From NCBI RefSeq assembly GCF_051020955.1, contig NW_027476360.1, forward strand, positions 62,001 through 126,000: a stretch of DNA of 64,000 nt, written 5' to 3'. Position 1 is the stretch's first letter, and the number at the start of each line of letters is the position of its first letter. A model generated the notes under the pieces. That model saw nothing but the letters and a program-made list of their open reading frames with translations. It ran no database searches and had not been told where the DNA came from. This DNA is from Megalopta genalis (Eukaryota > Arthropoda > Insecta > Hymenoptera > Halictidae). Position numbers and translations under genes: made by a program. Below, in pieces: positions 50,840 through 63,272 of this stretch.

Positions 50840-51420
50840 TTTGAAGCTAGCTCGTTTGTTTCGCATGCTGTTGAAGCTAAATCATGTATATCACAAGTAT
50901 ATGAAGCTAATCCATTTGTTTCGCATGGATTCGTAGATAAACCTTCTACTTCGCATTGATTTGAAGCTAAATCATGTGTTTCGCATGGATTTGAATCTAA
51001 CTCGTTTGTTTCGCATGCTGTTGAAACTAAATCATGTATATCACAAGTAATTGAAGCTAAACTATTCGTTTCGCATGGATTCGAAGATAACACTTCTTCT
51101 TCGCATTGATTTGAAGCTAAATCATGTGTTTCGCATGGGTTTGAAGCTAACTCGTTTGTTTCGCCTGCATTTGAAGCCATATCACTTATATTTTCAAGTA
51201 TGTGAAGCTAAATCATTCGTTTTGCATGGATTTGAAGCTAAGCCATCAACTTCGCGTTGACGTGATGCTAATTCATGTGTTTCGCATGGATTTGAAGCTA
51301 ACTCGATTGTTTAGCATGCAGTTGAAGCTGAATCATGTATATCATAAGTATTTGAAGCTAAACCATTTGTTACGCATGGATTCGAAGATCAACCTTCTAC
51401 TTCGTATTGATTAGATGCTA
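50840..51420. repeat. Block present three times, copy 1 (offsets 1,501 and 3,153)
   Basis: The block matches 52,341-52,921 and about 53,993-54,480. Shared marks are atatgaagctaatcc, ttcgtagataaacc, acaagtaattg, gataacacttcttc, cctgcatttgaagccat, atattttcaag, ttgacgtgatgc and actcgattgtttag. Here the D monomer reads gtttagcatgc, and in copy 2 gtttagaatgc. Confidence 0.87.
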
Positions 51421-52340
51421 AATCATGTGTTTCGCATGGATTTGAAGCTAACTCGTTTGTTTCGCATGCTGTTGAAGCTAAATCATGTATATCACAAGTA
51501 TTTGAAGCTAAACCATTTGTTTCGCATGGTTTCGAAGATAAGCCTTCCACTTCGCATTCATTTGAAGCTAAATCATGTGTTTCGCATGGGTATGAAGCTA
51601 ACTCGTTTGTTTCGCCTGCATTTGAAGCTATATCACTTATATTCTCAAGTACGTGAAGCTAAATCATTCGTTTCGCATGGATTTGAAGCTAAGCCGTCAA
51701 CTTCGCGTTGACTTGATGATAAATCATGTCTTTCGCTTGGACTTGAAGTTAACTCGTTTGTTTCGCATGCTGTTGAAGCTAAATCATGTATATCACAAGT
51801 ATTTGAAGCTAAACCATTTGTTTCGCATGGATTCGAAGATTAGCCTTCCACATCGCATTGATTTGAAGCTAAATCATGTGTTTCGCATGGATTTGAAGCT
51901 AACTCGTTTGTTTCTCATGCTGTTGAAGCTAAATCATGTATATCACAAGTATTTGAAGCTAAACCATTTGTTTCGCATGGATCCGAAGATAAGCCTCCTA
52001 CTTCGCATTGATTTGAAGCTAAATCATGTGTTCGCATGGATTTGAAGCTAACTCGTTTGCTTCGCATGCTGTTGAAGCTAAATCAAGTGTATCACAAGTA
52101 TTTGAAGCTAAACCATTTGTTTCGCGTGGATTCGAAGATCAACCTTCTACTTCGTATTGATTAGATGCTAAATCATGTGTTTCGCATGGATTTGAAGCTA
52201 ACTCGTTTGTTTCGCATGCTGTTGAAGCTAAATCATGTATATCACAAGTATTTGAAGCTATATCATATGTTTCGCATGGATTCGAAGATAACCCTTCTAA
52301 TTCGCATTGATTTGAAGCTAAATCATGTGTTTCGCATGGA

Positions 52341-52921
52341 TTTGAAGCAAACTCGTTTATTTCGCATGCTGTTGAAGCTAAATCATGTATATCACAAGTA
52401 TATGAAGCTAATCCATTTGTTTCGCATGGATTCGTAGATAAACCTTCTACTTCGCATTGATTTGAAGCTAAATCATGTGTTTCGCATGGATTTGAATCTA
52501 ACTCGTTTGTTTCGCATGCTGTTGAAACTAAATCATGTATATCACAAGTAATTGAAGCTAAACTATTCGTTTCGCATGGATTCGAAGATAACACTTCTTC
52601 TTCGCATTGATTTGAAGCTAAATCATGTGTTTCGCATGGGTTTGAAGCTAACTCGTTTGTTTCGCCTGCATTTGAAGCCATATCACTTATATTTTCAAGT
52701 ATGTGAAGCTAAATCATTCGTTTTGCATGGATTTGAAGCTAAGCCATCAACTTCGCGTTGACGTGATGCTAATTCATGTGTTTCGCATGGATTTGAAGCT
52801 AACTCGATTGTTTAGAATGCAGTTGAAGCTGAATCATGTATATCATAAGTATTTGAAGCTAAACCATTTGTTACGCATGGATTCGAAGATCAACCTTCTA
52901 CTTCGTATTGATTAGATGCTA
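52341..52921. repeat. Block present three times, copy 2
   Basis: This is the middle copy, at offset 1,501 bp from copy 1 and 1,652 bp from copy 3. It carries the same ordered marks, including gataacacttcttc and ttgacgtgatgc. The gtttagaatgc change is private to this copy. Confidence 0.87.
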
Positions 52922-53340
52922 AATCATGTGCTTCGCATGGATTTGAAGCTAACTCGTTTGTTTCGCATGCTGTTGAAGCTAAATCATGTATATCGCAAGT
53001 ATTTGAAGCTATATCATATGTTTCGCATGGATTCGAAGATAACCCTTCTAATTCGCATTGATTTGAAGCTAAATCATGTGTTTCGCATGGATGTGAAGCT
53101 AACTCGTTTGTTTCGCATGCTGTTGAAGCTATGTCATGTATATCACAAGTATTTGAAGCTAAACCATTTGTTTCGCATGGTTTCGAAGATAAGCCTTCCA
53201 CTTCGCATTCATTTGAAGCTAAATCATGTGTTTCGCATGGGTATGAAGCTAACTCGTTTGTTTCGCCTGCATTTGAAGCTATATCACTTATATTCTCAAG
53301 TATGTGAAGCTAAATCATTCGTTTCGCATGGATTTGAAGC

Positions 53341-53940
53341 TAAGCCGTCAACTTCGCGTTGACTTGATGATAAATCATGTCTTTCGCTTGGACTTGAAGT
53401 TAACTCGTTTGTTTCGCATGCTGTTAAAGCTAAATCATGTATATCACAAGTATTTGAAGCTAAACCATTTGTTTCGCATGGATTCCAAGATAACCCTTCT
53501 AATTGGCATTGATTTGAGGCTAAATCATGTGTTTCGCATGGATTTGAAGCTAACTCGTTTGTTTCTCATGCTGTTGAAGCTAAATCATGTATATCACAAG
53601 TATTTGAAGCTAAACCATTTGTTTCGCATGGATCCGAAGATAAGCCGTCAACTTCGCGTTGACTTGATGATAAATCATGTCTTTCGCTTGGACTTGAAGT
53701 TAACTCGTTTGTTTCGCATGCTGTTGAAGCTAAATCATGTATATCACAAGTATTTGAAGCTAAACCATTTGTTTCGCATGGATTCCAAGATAACCCTTCT
53801 AATTGGCATTGATTTGCGGCTAAATCATGTGTTTCGCATGGATTTGAAGCTAACTCGTTTGTTTCTCATGCTGTTGAAGCTAAATCATGTATATCACAAG
53901 TATTTGAAGCTATATCATATGTTTCGCATGGATTCGAAGA
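53341..53940. repeat. Direct tandem duplication, 300-bp period, two copies
   Basis: Positions 53,341-53,640 and 53,641-53,940 match for about 270 bp. Both have taagccgtcaacttcgcg, ctttcgcttggacttg, aattggcattg and gtttctcatgctg. Differences seen are gttaaagc against gttgaagc and gatttgaggc against gatttgcggc. Sequence near 57,400-57,700 carries the gatttgcggc form, so it is related to the second copy. Confidence 0.9.
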
Positions 53941-53992
53941 TAACCCTTCTAATTCGCATTGATTTGAAGCTAAATCATGTGTTTCGCATGGA

Positions 53993-54480
53993 TTTGAAGC
54001 TAACTCGTTTATTTCGCATGCTGTTGAAGCTAAATCATGTATATCACAAGTATATGAAGCTAATCCATTTGTTTCGCATGGATTCGTAGATAAACCTTCT
54101 ACTTCGCATTGATTTGAAGCTAAATCATGTGTTTCGCATGGATTTGAATCTAACTCGTTTGTTTCGCATGCTGTTGAAACTAAATCATGTATATCACAAG
54201 TAATTGAAGCTAAACTATTCGTTTCGCATGGATTCGAAGATAACACTTCTTCTTCGCATTGATTTGAAGCTAAATCATGTGTTTCGCATGGGTTTGAAGC
54301 TACCTCGTTTGTTTCGCCTGCATTTGAAGCCATATCACTTATATTTTCAAGTATGTGAAGCTAAATCATTCGTTTTGCATGGATTTGAAGCTAATACATT
54401 TAACTTCGCGTTGACGTGATGCTAATTCATGTGTTTCGCATGGATTTGAAGCTAACTCGATTGTTTAGCATGCAGTTGAA
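53993..54480. repeat. Block present three times, copy 3
   Basis: The block matches copy 2 at offset 1,652 bp. The ttcgcgttgacgtg module here is preceded by an altered stretch, gctaatacatttaacttcgcg, where the other copies read gctaagccatcaacttcgcg. Confidence 0.84.
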
Positions 54481-57400
54481 GCTGAATCATGTATATCATA
54501 AGTATTTAAAGCTAAACCATTTGTTTCGCATGGATTCGAAGATAAGCCTTCTACTTCGCATTGATTTTAATCTAAATCATGTGTTTCGCATGGATTTGAA
54601 GCTAACTCGTTTGTTTCGCATGCTGTTGAAGCTAAATCATGTATATCACAAGTATTTGAAGCTATATCATATGTTTCGCATGGATTCGAAGATAACCCTT
54701 CTAATTCGCATTGATTTGAAGCTAAATCATGTGTTTCGCATGGATGTGAAGCTAACTCGTTTGTTTCGCATGCTGTTGAAGCTATGTCATGTATATCACA
54801 AGTATTTGAAGCTAAACCATTTGTTTCGCATGGTTTCGAAGATAAGCCTTCCACTTCGCATTCATTTGAAGCTAAATCATGTGTTCCGCATGGATTTGAA
54901 GCTTACGCGTTTGTTTCGCATGCAGTTGAAGCTGAATCATGTATGTCACAAGTATTTGCGGCTAAACCATTTGTTTCGCATGGATTCGAAGGTAACCCTT
55001 CTACTTCGCATTCATTTGAAGCTAAATCATGTGTTTCGCATGGATTTGAATCTAACTCGTTTGTTTCGCATGCTGTTGAAACTAAATCATGTATATCACA
55101 AGTATTTGAAGCTAAACCATTTGCTTCGCATGGATTCGAAGATCAGCCTTCTACATCGCATTGATTAGATGCTAAATCATGTGTTTCGCATGGGTTTGAA
55201 GCTAACTCGTTTGTTTCGCCTGCATTGAAGCCATATCACTTATATTTTCAAGTATGTGAAGCTAAATCATTCGTTTTGCATGGATTTGAAGCTAAGCCAT
55301 CAACTTCGCGTTGACTTGATGCTTATTCATGTATTGCGCATGGATTTGAAGCTAACTCGTTTGTTTCGCAGGCAGTTGAAGCTGAATCATGTATATCACA
55401 AGTATTTGCGGCTAAACCATTTGTTTCGCATGGATTCGAAGGTAACCCTTTTACTTCGCATTGATTTTAATCTAAATCATGTGTTTCGCATGGATTTGAA
55501 GCTAACTCGTTTGTTTCTCATGCTGTTGAAGCTAAATCATGTATATCACAAGTATTTGAAGCTAAACCATTTGTTTCGCATGGATTCGAAGATAAGCCTC
55601 CTACTTCGCATTGATTTGAAGCTAAATCATGTGTTCGCATGGATTTGAAGCTTACTCGTTTGCTTCGCATGCTGTTGAAGCTAAATCAAGTGTATCACAA
55701 GTATTTGAAGCTAAACCATTTGTTTCGCATGGATTCGAAGATCAGCCTCCTACTTCGCATTGATTAGATGCTAAATCATGTGTTTCGCATGGATTTGAAG
55801 CTAACTCGTTTGTTTCGCATGCTGTTGAAACTAAATCATGTATATCACAAGTATTTGAAGCGATATCATTTGTTTCGCATGGATTCGAAGATCAGCCTTC
55901 TACTTCGCATTTATTAGATGGTAAATCATGCGTTTCGCATTGATTTGAAGCTAAATCATGTGTTCGCATGGATTTGAAGCTACATCGTTTGTTTCGCATG
56001 CTGTTAAAGCTAAGTCATGTATATCACAAGTATTTGCGGCTAAACCATTCGTTTCGCATGGATTCGAAGGTAACCCTTTTACTTCGCATTGATTTGAAGC
56101 TAAATCATGTGTTTCGCATGGATTCGAAGATTAGCCTTCTACTTCGCATTGATTAGATGCTAAATCATGTGTTTAGCATGGGTTTGAAGCTAACTCGTTT
56201 GTTTCGCCTGCATTTGAAGCTATATCATTTATATTCTCAAGTATGTGAAGCTAAATCATTCGTTTCGCATGGATTTGAAGCTAAGCCGTCAACTTCGCGT
56301 TGACTTGATCATAAATCATGTTTTTCGTTTGGTCTTGAAGTTAACTCGTTTGTTTCCAATGCTGTTGAAGCTAAATCATGTATATCACAAGTATTTGAAG
56401 CTAAACCATTTGTTTCGCATGGATTCCAAGATAACCCTTCTAATTCGCATTGATTTGAAGCTAAATCATGTGTTTCACATGGATTTGAAGCTAACTCGTT
56501 TGTTTCTCATGCTGTTGAAGCTAAATCATGTATATCACAAGTATTTGAAGCAGAACCATTTGTTTCGCATGGATCCGAAGATAAGCCTCCTACTTCGCAT
56601 TGATTTGAAGCTAAATCATGTGTTCGCATGGATTTGATGCTAACTCGTTTGCTTCGCATGCTGTTGAAGCTAAATCAAGTGTATCACAAGTATTTGAAGC
56701 TAAACAATTTGCTTCGCATTTATTCGAAGCTAAGCCTTCTACTTCGCATTGATTTGAGGCTAAATCATGTGTTTCGCTTGGATTTGAAGCTAAATCATGT
56801 GTTTTGCATGGATTTGAAGCTAAGCTTTCTACTTAGCATTGATTTGAAGATAAATCATGTGTTTCGCTTGGATTTGAAGATAACTCGTTTGCTTCGCATG
56901 CTGTTGAAGCTAAATCATGTATATCACAAGTATTTGAAGTTAAACCATTTGTTTCGCATGGATTCGAAGATAATCCATCTATTTCGCATTGATTTGAAGC
57001 TAACTCGTTTGTTTCGCATGCTGTTGAAACTAAATCATTTATATCACAAGTATTTGAAGCTAAACCATTTGCTTCGCATGGATTCGAAGGTCAGCCTTCT
57101 ACTTCGCATTGATTTGATGCTAAGTCATTCGTTTCGCATGGATTTGAAGCTAACTCGTTTGTTTCGCATGCTGTTGAAGCTAAATCATGTATATCACAAG
57201 TATTTGAAGCTAAACCATTTGTTTCGCATGGATTCGAAGATTAGCCTTCCACATCGCATTGATTTGAAGCCAAATCATGTGTTTCGCATGGGTATGAAGC
57301 TAACTCGTTTGTTTCGCCTGCATTTGAAGCTATATCACTTATATTCTCCAGTATGTGAAGCTAAATCATTCGTTTCGCATGGATTTGAAGCTAAGCCGTC

Positions 57401-59580
57401 AACTTCGCGTTGACTTGATGATAAATCATGTCTTTCGCTTGGACTTGAAGTTAACTCGTTTGTTTCGCATGCTGTTGAAGCTAAATCATGTATATCACAA
57501 GTATTTGAAGCTAAACCATTTGTTTCGCATGGATTCCAAGATAACCCTTCTAATTGGCATTGATTTGCGGCTAAATCATGTGTTTCGCATGGATTTGAAG
57601 CTAACTCGTTTGTTTCTCATGCTGTTGAAGCTAAATCATGTATATCACAAGTATTTGAAGCTAAACCATTTGTTTCGCATGGATCCGAAGATAAGCCTCC
57701 TACATCGCATTGATTTGAAGCTAAATCATGTGCTCGCATGGATTTGAAGCTAACTCGTTTGCTTCGCATGCTGTTGAAGCTAAATCAAGTGTATCACAAG
57801 TATTTGAAGCTATACCATTTGTTTCGCGTGGATTCGAAGATCAACCTTCTACTTCGTATTGATTAGATGCTAAATCATGTGTTTCGCATGGATTTGAAGC
57901 TAACTCGTTTGTTTCGCATGCTGTTGAAGCTAAATCATGTATATCACAAGTATATGAAGCTAATCCATTTGTTTCGCATGGATTCGTAGATAAACCTTCT
58001 ATTTCGCATTGATTTGAAGCTAAATCATGTGTTTCGCATGGATTTGAATCTAACTCGTTTGTTTCGCATGCTGTTGAAACTAAATCATGTATATCACAAG
58101 TAATTGAAGCTAAACTATTCGTTTCGCACGGATTCGAAGATAACACTTCTTCTTCGCATTGATTTGAAGCTAAATCATGTGTTTCGCATGGATTTGAATC
58201 TAACTCGTTTATTTCGCATGCTGTTGAAGCTAAATCATGTATATCACAAGTATATGAAGCTAATCCATTTGTTTCGCATGGATTCGTAGATAAGCATTCT
58301 ACTTCGCATTGATTTGAAGCTAAATCGTGTGTTTCGCATGGATTTGAATCTAACTCGTTTGTTTCGCATGCTGTTGAATCTATATCATGTATATCACAAG
58401 TATTTGAAGCTAAACCATTTGTTTCGCATGGATTCCAAGATAACCCTTCTAATTCGCAGTTATTAGATGGTAAATCATGCGTTTCGCATGGATTTGAAGC
58501 TAACTCGATTGTTTCGCATTCTGTTGAAGCTAAATCATGCATATCACAAGTATTTGAAGCTAAACCATTTGTTTCGCATGGATTCGAAGATAAGCCTCCT
58601 ACTTCGCATTGATTAGATGCTAAATCATGTGTTTCGCATGGGTTTGAAGCTAACTCGTTTGTTTCGCCTGCATTTGAAGCCATATCACTTATATTTTCAA
58701 GAATGTGAAGCTAAATCATTCGTTTTGCATGGATTTGAAGCTAAGCCATCAACTTCGCGTTGACTTGATGCTTATTCATGTGTTTCGCATGGATTTGAAG
58801 CTAACTCGTTTGTTTCGCAGGCAGTTGAAGCTGAATCATGTATATCAAAAGTATTTGAAGCTAAAATAATTCGTTTCGCATGGATTCGAAGATAAGCCTT
58901 CCACTTCGCATTGATTTGAAGCTAAATCATGTGTTCCGCATGGATTTGAAGCTGACTCGTTTGTTTCGCATGCAGTTGAAGCTGAATCATGTATATCACA
59001 AGTATTTGCGGCTAAACCATTTGTTTCGCATGGATTCGAAGGTAACCCTTCTACTTCGCATTGATTTTAATCTAAATCATGTGTTTCGCATGGATTTGAA
59101 GCTAACTCGTTTGTTTCGCATGCTGTTGAAGCTAAATCATGTATATCACAAGTATTTGAAGCTAAACCATTTGTTTCGCATGGATTCGAAGATAAGCCTC
59201 CTACTTCGCATTGATTTGAAGCTAAATCATGTGTTCGCATGGATTTGAAGCTTACTCGTTTGCTTCGCATGCTGTTGAAGCTAAATCAAGTGTATCACAA
59301 GTATTTGAAGCTAAACCATTTGTTTCGCATGGATTCGAAGATCAGCCTCCTACTTCGCATTGATTAGATGCTAAATCATGTGTTTCGCATGGATTTGAAT
59401 CTAACTCGTTTGTTTCGCATGCTGTTGAAACTAAATCATGTATATCACAAGTATTTGAAGCTAAACCATTTGCTTCGCATGGATTCGAAGATCAGCCTTC
59501 TACATCGCATTGATTTGTAGCTAAATCATGTGTTTCGCATGGATTTGAATCTAACTCGTTTGTTTCGCATGCTGTTGAAG
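54481..59580. repeat. Mosaic of domain III pentamers
   Basis: Pentamers with ttcgcgttgac modules near 55.31, 56.30, 57.41 and 58.76 kb. A short domain II-like piece with ctttctacttagcat lies near 56,820. Sequence from about 57,355 resembles 53,304 and 51,653 onward. Single-base gains (gctaaaataattcg near 58,863) and losses (29-bp C monomers) are present. I saw no gene or unique sequence. Confidence 0.75.
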
Positions 59581-60265
59581 CTGAATCATGTATATCAAAA
59601 GTATTTGAAGCTAAACTATTCGTTTCGCATGGATTCGAAGATAAGCCTTTCACTTCGCATTGATTTGAAGCTAAATCATGTGTTCCGCATGGATTTGAAG
59701 CTGACTCGTTTGTTTCGCATGCAGTTGAAGCTGAATCATGTATATCACAAGTATTTGCGGCTAAACCATTTGTTTCGCATGGATTCGAAGGTAACCCTTC
59801 TACTTCGCAGTGATTTTAATCTCAATCATGTGTTTCGCATGGATTTGAAGCTAGCTCGTTTGTTTCGCATGCTGTTGAAGCTAAATCATGTATATCACAA
59901 GTATTTGAAGCTAAACCATTTGTTTCGCATGGATTCGAAGATAAGCCTCCTACTTCGCATTGATTTGATGCTAAATCATGTGTTCGCATGGATTTGAAGC
60001 TAACTCGTTTGCTTCGCATGCTGTTGAAGCTAAATCAAGTGTATCACAAGTATTTGAAGCTAAACCATTTGTTTCGCATGGATTCGAAGATCAGCCTTCT
60101 ACTTCGCATTGATTAGATGCTAAATCATGTGTTTCGCATGGATTTGAAGCTAACTCGTTTGTTTCGCATGCTGTTGAAGCTAAATCATGTATATCACAAG
60201 TATTTGAAGCTATATCATTTGTTTCGCATGGATTCGAAGATTAGCCTTCTACTTCGCATTGATTT
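59581..60265. repeat. Duplicated block, offset 1,587 bp (paired with 61,168-61,852)
   Basis: The pair shares agcctttcacttc, gaagctgactcg, gtatttgcggctaaacc, ttcgcagtgattttaatctc and a 29-bp C monomer. The match ends in a B monomer reading gatttggagc here and gatgagattc in the partner. Confidence 0.88.
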
Positions 60266-60935
60266 GGAGCTAAATCATGTGTTCGCATGGATTTGAAGCT
60301 ACCTCGTTTGTTTCGCATGCTGTTAAAGCTAAATCATGTATATCACAAGTATTTGAAGCTAAACCATTTGTTTCGCATGGATTCGAAGATAAGCCTTCTA
60401 CTTCGCATTGATTTTAATCTAAATCATGTGTTTCGCATGGATTTGAAGCTAACTCGTTTGTTTCGCAAGCTGTTGAAGCTAAATCATGTATATCACAAGT
60501 ATTTGAAGCTATATCATATGTTTCGCATGGATTCGAAGGTAACCCTTCTACTTCGCATTGATTTTAATCTAAATCATGTGTTTCGCATGGATTTGAAGCT
60601 AACTCGTTTCTTTCGCATAGTGTTGAAGCTAAATCATGTATATCACAAGTATTTGAGGCTAAACCATTTGTTTCGCACGGATTCGAAGATAAGCCTCCTA
60701 CTTCGCATTGATTTGAAGCTAAATCATGTGTTCGCATGGATTTGAAGCTAACTCGTTTGCTTCGCATGCTGTTGAAGCTAAATCAAGTGTATCACAAGTA
60801 TTTGAAGCTAAACCATTTGTTTCGCATGGATTCGAAGATCAGCCTTCTACTTCGCATTGATTAGATGCTAAATCATGTGTTTCGCATGGATTTGAAGCTA
60901 ACTCGTTTGTATCGCATGCTGTTGAAACTAAATCA
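60261..60935. repeat. Duplicated block, offset 2,337 bp (paired with 62,598-63,272)
   Basis: The pair shares gatttggagc, two 29-bp C monomers, tcgcaagctgttg, tcgcatagtgttg and cgcacggattcg. By eye the only difference is tttgtttcgc against tttgcttcgc in one A monomer. This is a recent copy or an assembly duplication. Confidence 0.9.
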
Positions 60936-61167
60936 TGTATATCACAAGGATTTGAAGCTAAATCATATGTTTCGCATGGATTTGAATCTAACTCGTTTGT
61001 TTCGCATGCTGTTGAAACTAAATCATGTATATCACAAGTATTTGAAGCTAAACCATTTGCTTCGCATGGATTCGAAAATCAGCCTTCTACTTCGCATTGA
61101 TTAGATGCTAAATCATGTGTTTCGCATGGGTTTGAAGCTAACTCGTTTGTTTCGCAGGCAGTTGAAG

Positions 61168-61852
61168 CTGAATCATGTATATCAAAAGTATTTGAAGCTA
61201 AACTATTCGTTTCGCATGGATTCGAAGATAAGCCTTTCACTTCGCATTGATTTGAAGCTAAATCATGTGTTCCGCATGGATTTGAAGCTGACTCGTTTGT
61301 TTCGCATGCAGTTGAAGCTGAATCGTGTATATCACAAGTATTTGCGGCTAAACCATTTGTTTCGCATGGATTCGAAGGTAACCCTTCTACTTCGCAGTGA
61401 TTTTAATCTCAATCATGTGTTTCGCATGGATTTGAAGCTAGCTCGTTTGTTTCGCATGCTGTTGAAGCTAAATCATGTATATCACAAGTATTTGAAGCTA
61501 AACCATTTGTTTCGCATGGATTCGAAGATAAGCCTCCTACTTCGCATTGATTTGATGCTAAATCATGTGTTCGCATGGATTTGAAGCTAACTCGTTTGCT
61601 TCGCATGCTGTTGAAGCTAAATCAAGTGTATCACAAGTATTTGAAGCTAAACCATTTGTTTCGCATGGATTCGAAGATCAGCCTTCTACTTCGCATTGAT
61701 TAGATGCTAAATCATGTGTTTCGCATGGATTTGAAGCTAACTCGTTTGTTTCGCATGCTGTTGAAGCTAAATCATGTATATCACAAGTATTTGAAGCTAT
61801 ATCATTTGTTTCGCATGGATTCGAAGATTAGCCTTCTACTTCGCATTGATGA
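61168..61852. repeat. Duplicated block, second copy of 59,581-60,265
   Basis: This is the partner at offset 1,587 bp with the same private variants, including agcctttcac and tcgcagtgattttaatctc. One difference is aatcgtgtat here against aatcatgtat in the partner. Confidence 0.88.
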
Positions 61853-62140
61853 GATTCTAAATCATGTGTTTAGCATGGGTTTGGATCTAACTCGTTTGTT
61901 TCGCCTGCATTTGAAGCTATATCACTTATATTCACAAGTATGTGAAGCTAAATCATTCGTTTCGCATGGATTTGAAGCAAAGCCATCAACTTCGCGTTGA
62001 CTTGATACTAAATCATGTTTTTCGTTTGGACTTGAAGCTAACTCGTTTGTTTAGCATGTTGTTGAAGCTAAATCATGTATATCACAAGTATTTGAAGCTA
62101 TATCATATGTTTCGCATGGATTCGAAGATAACCCTTCTAA

Positions 62141-62353
62141 TTCGCATTGATTTGAAGCTAAATCATGTGTTTCGCATGGATTTGAAGCTAACTCGTTTGT
62201 TTCGCATGCTGTTGATGCTAAGTCATGTATATCACAAGTATTTGAAGCTAAACCATTTGTTTCGCATGGATTCGAAGATAAGCCTCCTACGACGCATTGA
62301 TTTGAAGCTAAATCATTTGTTCGCATGGACTTGAAGCTACCTCGTTTGTTTCG
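62141..62353. repeat. Block repeated at 63,788-64,000 (offset 1,647 bp)
   Basis: The block matches the last 213 bp of the window, including gttgatgctaagtc, cctacgacgcattg, a 29-bp C monomer with catttgttcgcatggac and gaagctacctcg. The downstream copy is cut by the window end. Confidence 0.87.
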
Positions 62354-62597
62354 CATTCTGTTGAAGCTAAATCAAGTGTATCACAAGTATTTGAAGCCAA
62401 ACCATTTGCTTCGCATGGATTCGAAGCTCAGCCTTGTACTTCGCATTTATTAGATGGTAAATCATGCGTTTCGCATGGATTTGAAGCTAACTCGTTTGTT
62501 TCGCATTCTGTTGAAGCTAAATCATGCATATCACAAGTATTTGAAGCTAAACCATTTGTTTCGCATGGATTCGAAGATAAGACTCCTACTTCGCATT

Positions 62598-63272
62598 GAT
62601 TTGGAGCTAAATCATGTGTTCGCATGGATTTGAAGCTACCTCGTTTGTTTCGCATGCTGTTAAAGCTAAATCATGTATATCACAAGTATTTGAAGCTAAA
62701 CCATTTGCTTCGCATGGATTCGAAGATAAGCCTTCTACTTCGCATTGATTTTAATCTAAATCATGTGTTTCGCATGGATTTGAAGCTAACTCGTTTGTTT
62801 CGCAAGCTGTTGAAGCTAAATCATGTATATCACAAGTATTTGAAGCTATATCATATGTTTCGCATGGATTCGAAGGTAACCCTTCTACTTCGCATTGATT
62901 TTAATCTAAATCATGTGTTTCGCATGGATTTGAAGCTAACTCGTTTCTTTCGCATAGTGTTGAAGCTAAATCATGTATATCACAAGTATTTGAGGCTAAA
63001 CCATTTGTTTCGCACGGATTCGAAGATAAGCCTCCTACTTCGCATTGATTTGAAGCTAAATCATGTGTTCGCATGGATTTGAAGCTAACTCGTTTGCTTC
63101 GCATGCTGTTGAAGCTAAATCAAGTGTATCACAAGTATTTGAAGCTAAACCATTTGTTTCGCATGGATTCGAAGATCAGCCTTCTACTTCGCATTGATTA
63201 GATGCTAAATCATGTGTTTCGCATGGATTTGAAGCTAACTCGTTTGTATCGCATGCTGTTGAAACTAAATCA
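62598..63272. repeat. Duplicated block, second copy of 60,261-60,935
   Basis: This is the partner at offset 2,337 bp. It carries the same tcgcaagctgttg, tcgcatagtgttg and cgcacggattcg marks and the same pair of 29-bp C monomers. The right edge lies just after gttgaaactaaatc. Confidence 0.9.

Noticed and set aside
54380..54420. Unique sequence at gctaatacatttaacttcgcg
   Set aside because: It aligns to the usual gctaagccatcaacttcgcg with a few substitutions and a one-base gain, so it is a diverged B monomer.
57841..58683. Minus-strand cysteine-decapeptide frames (up to 280 codons) as genes
   Set aside because: The same argument on length applies. Stops recur in all B monomers ending gattttaatct and C monomers ending gattttaagct, and 1-bp indels change frame. 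It is kept only as a finding about a possible coding origin.
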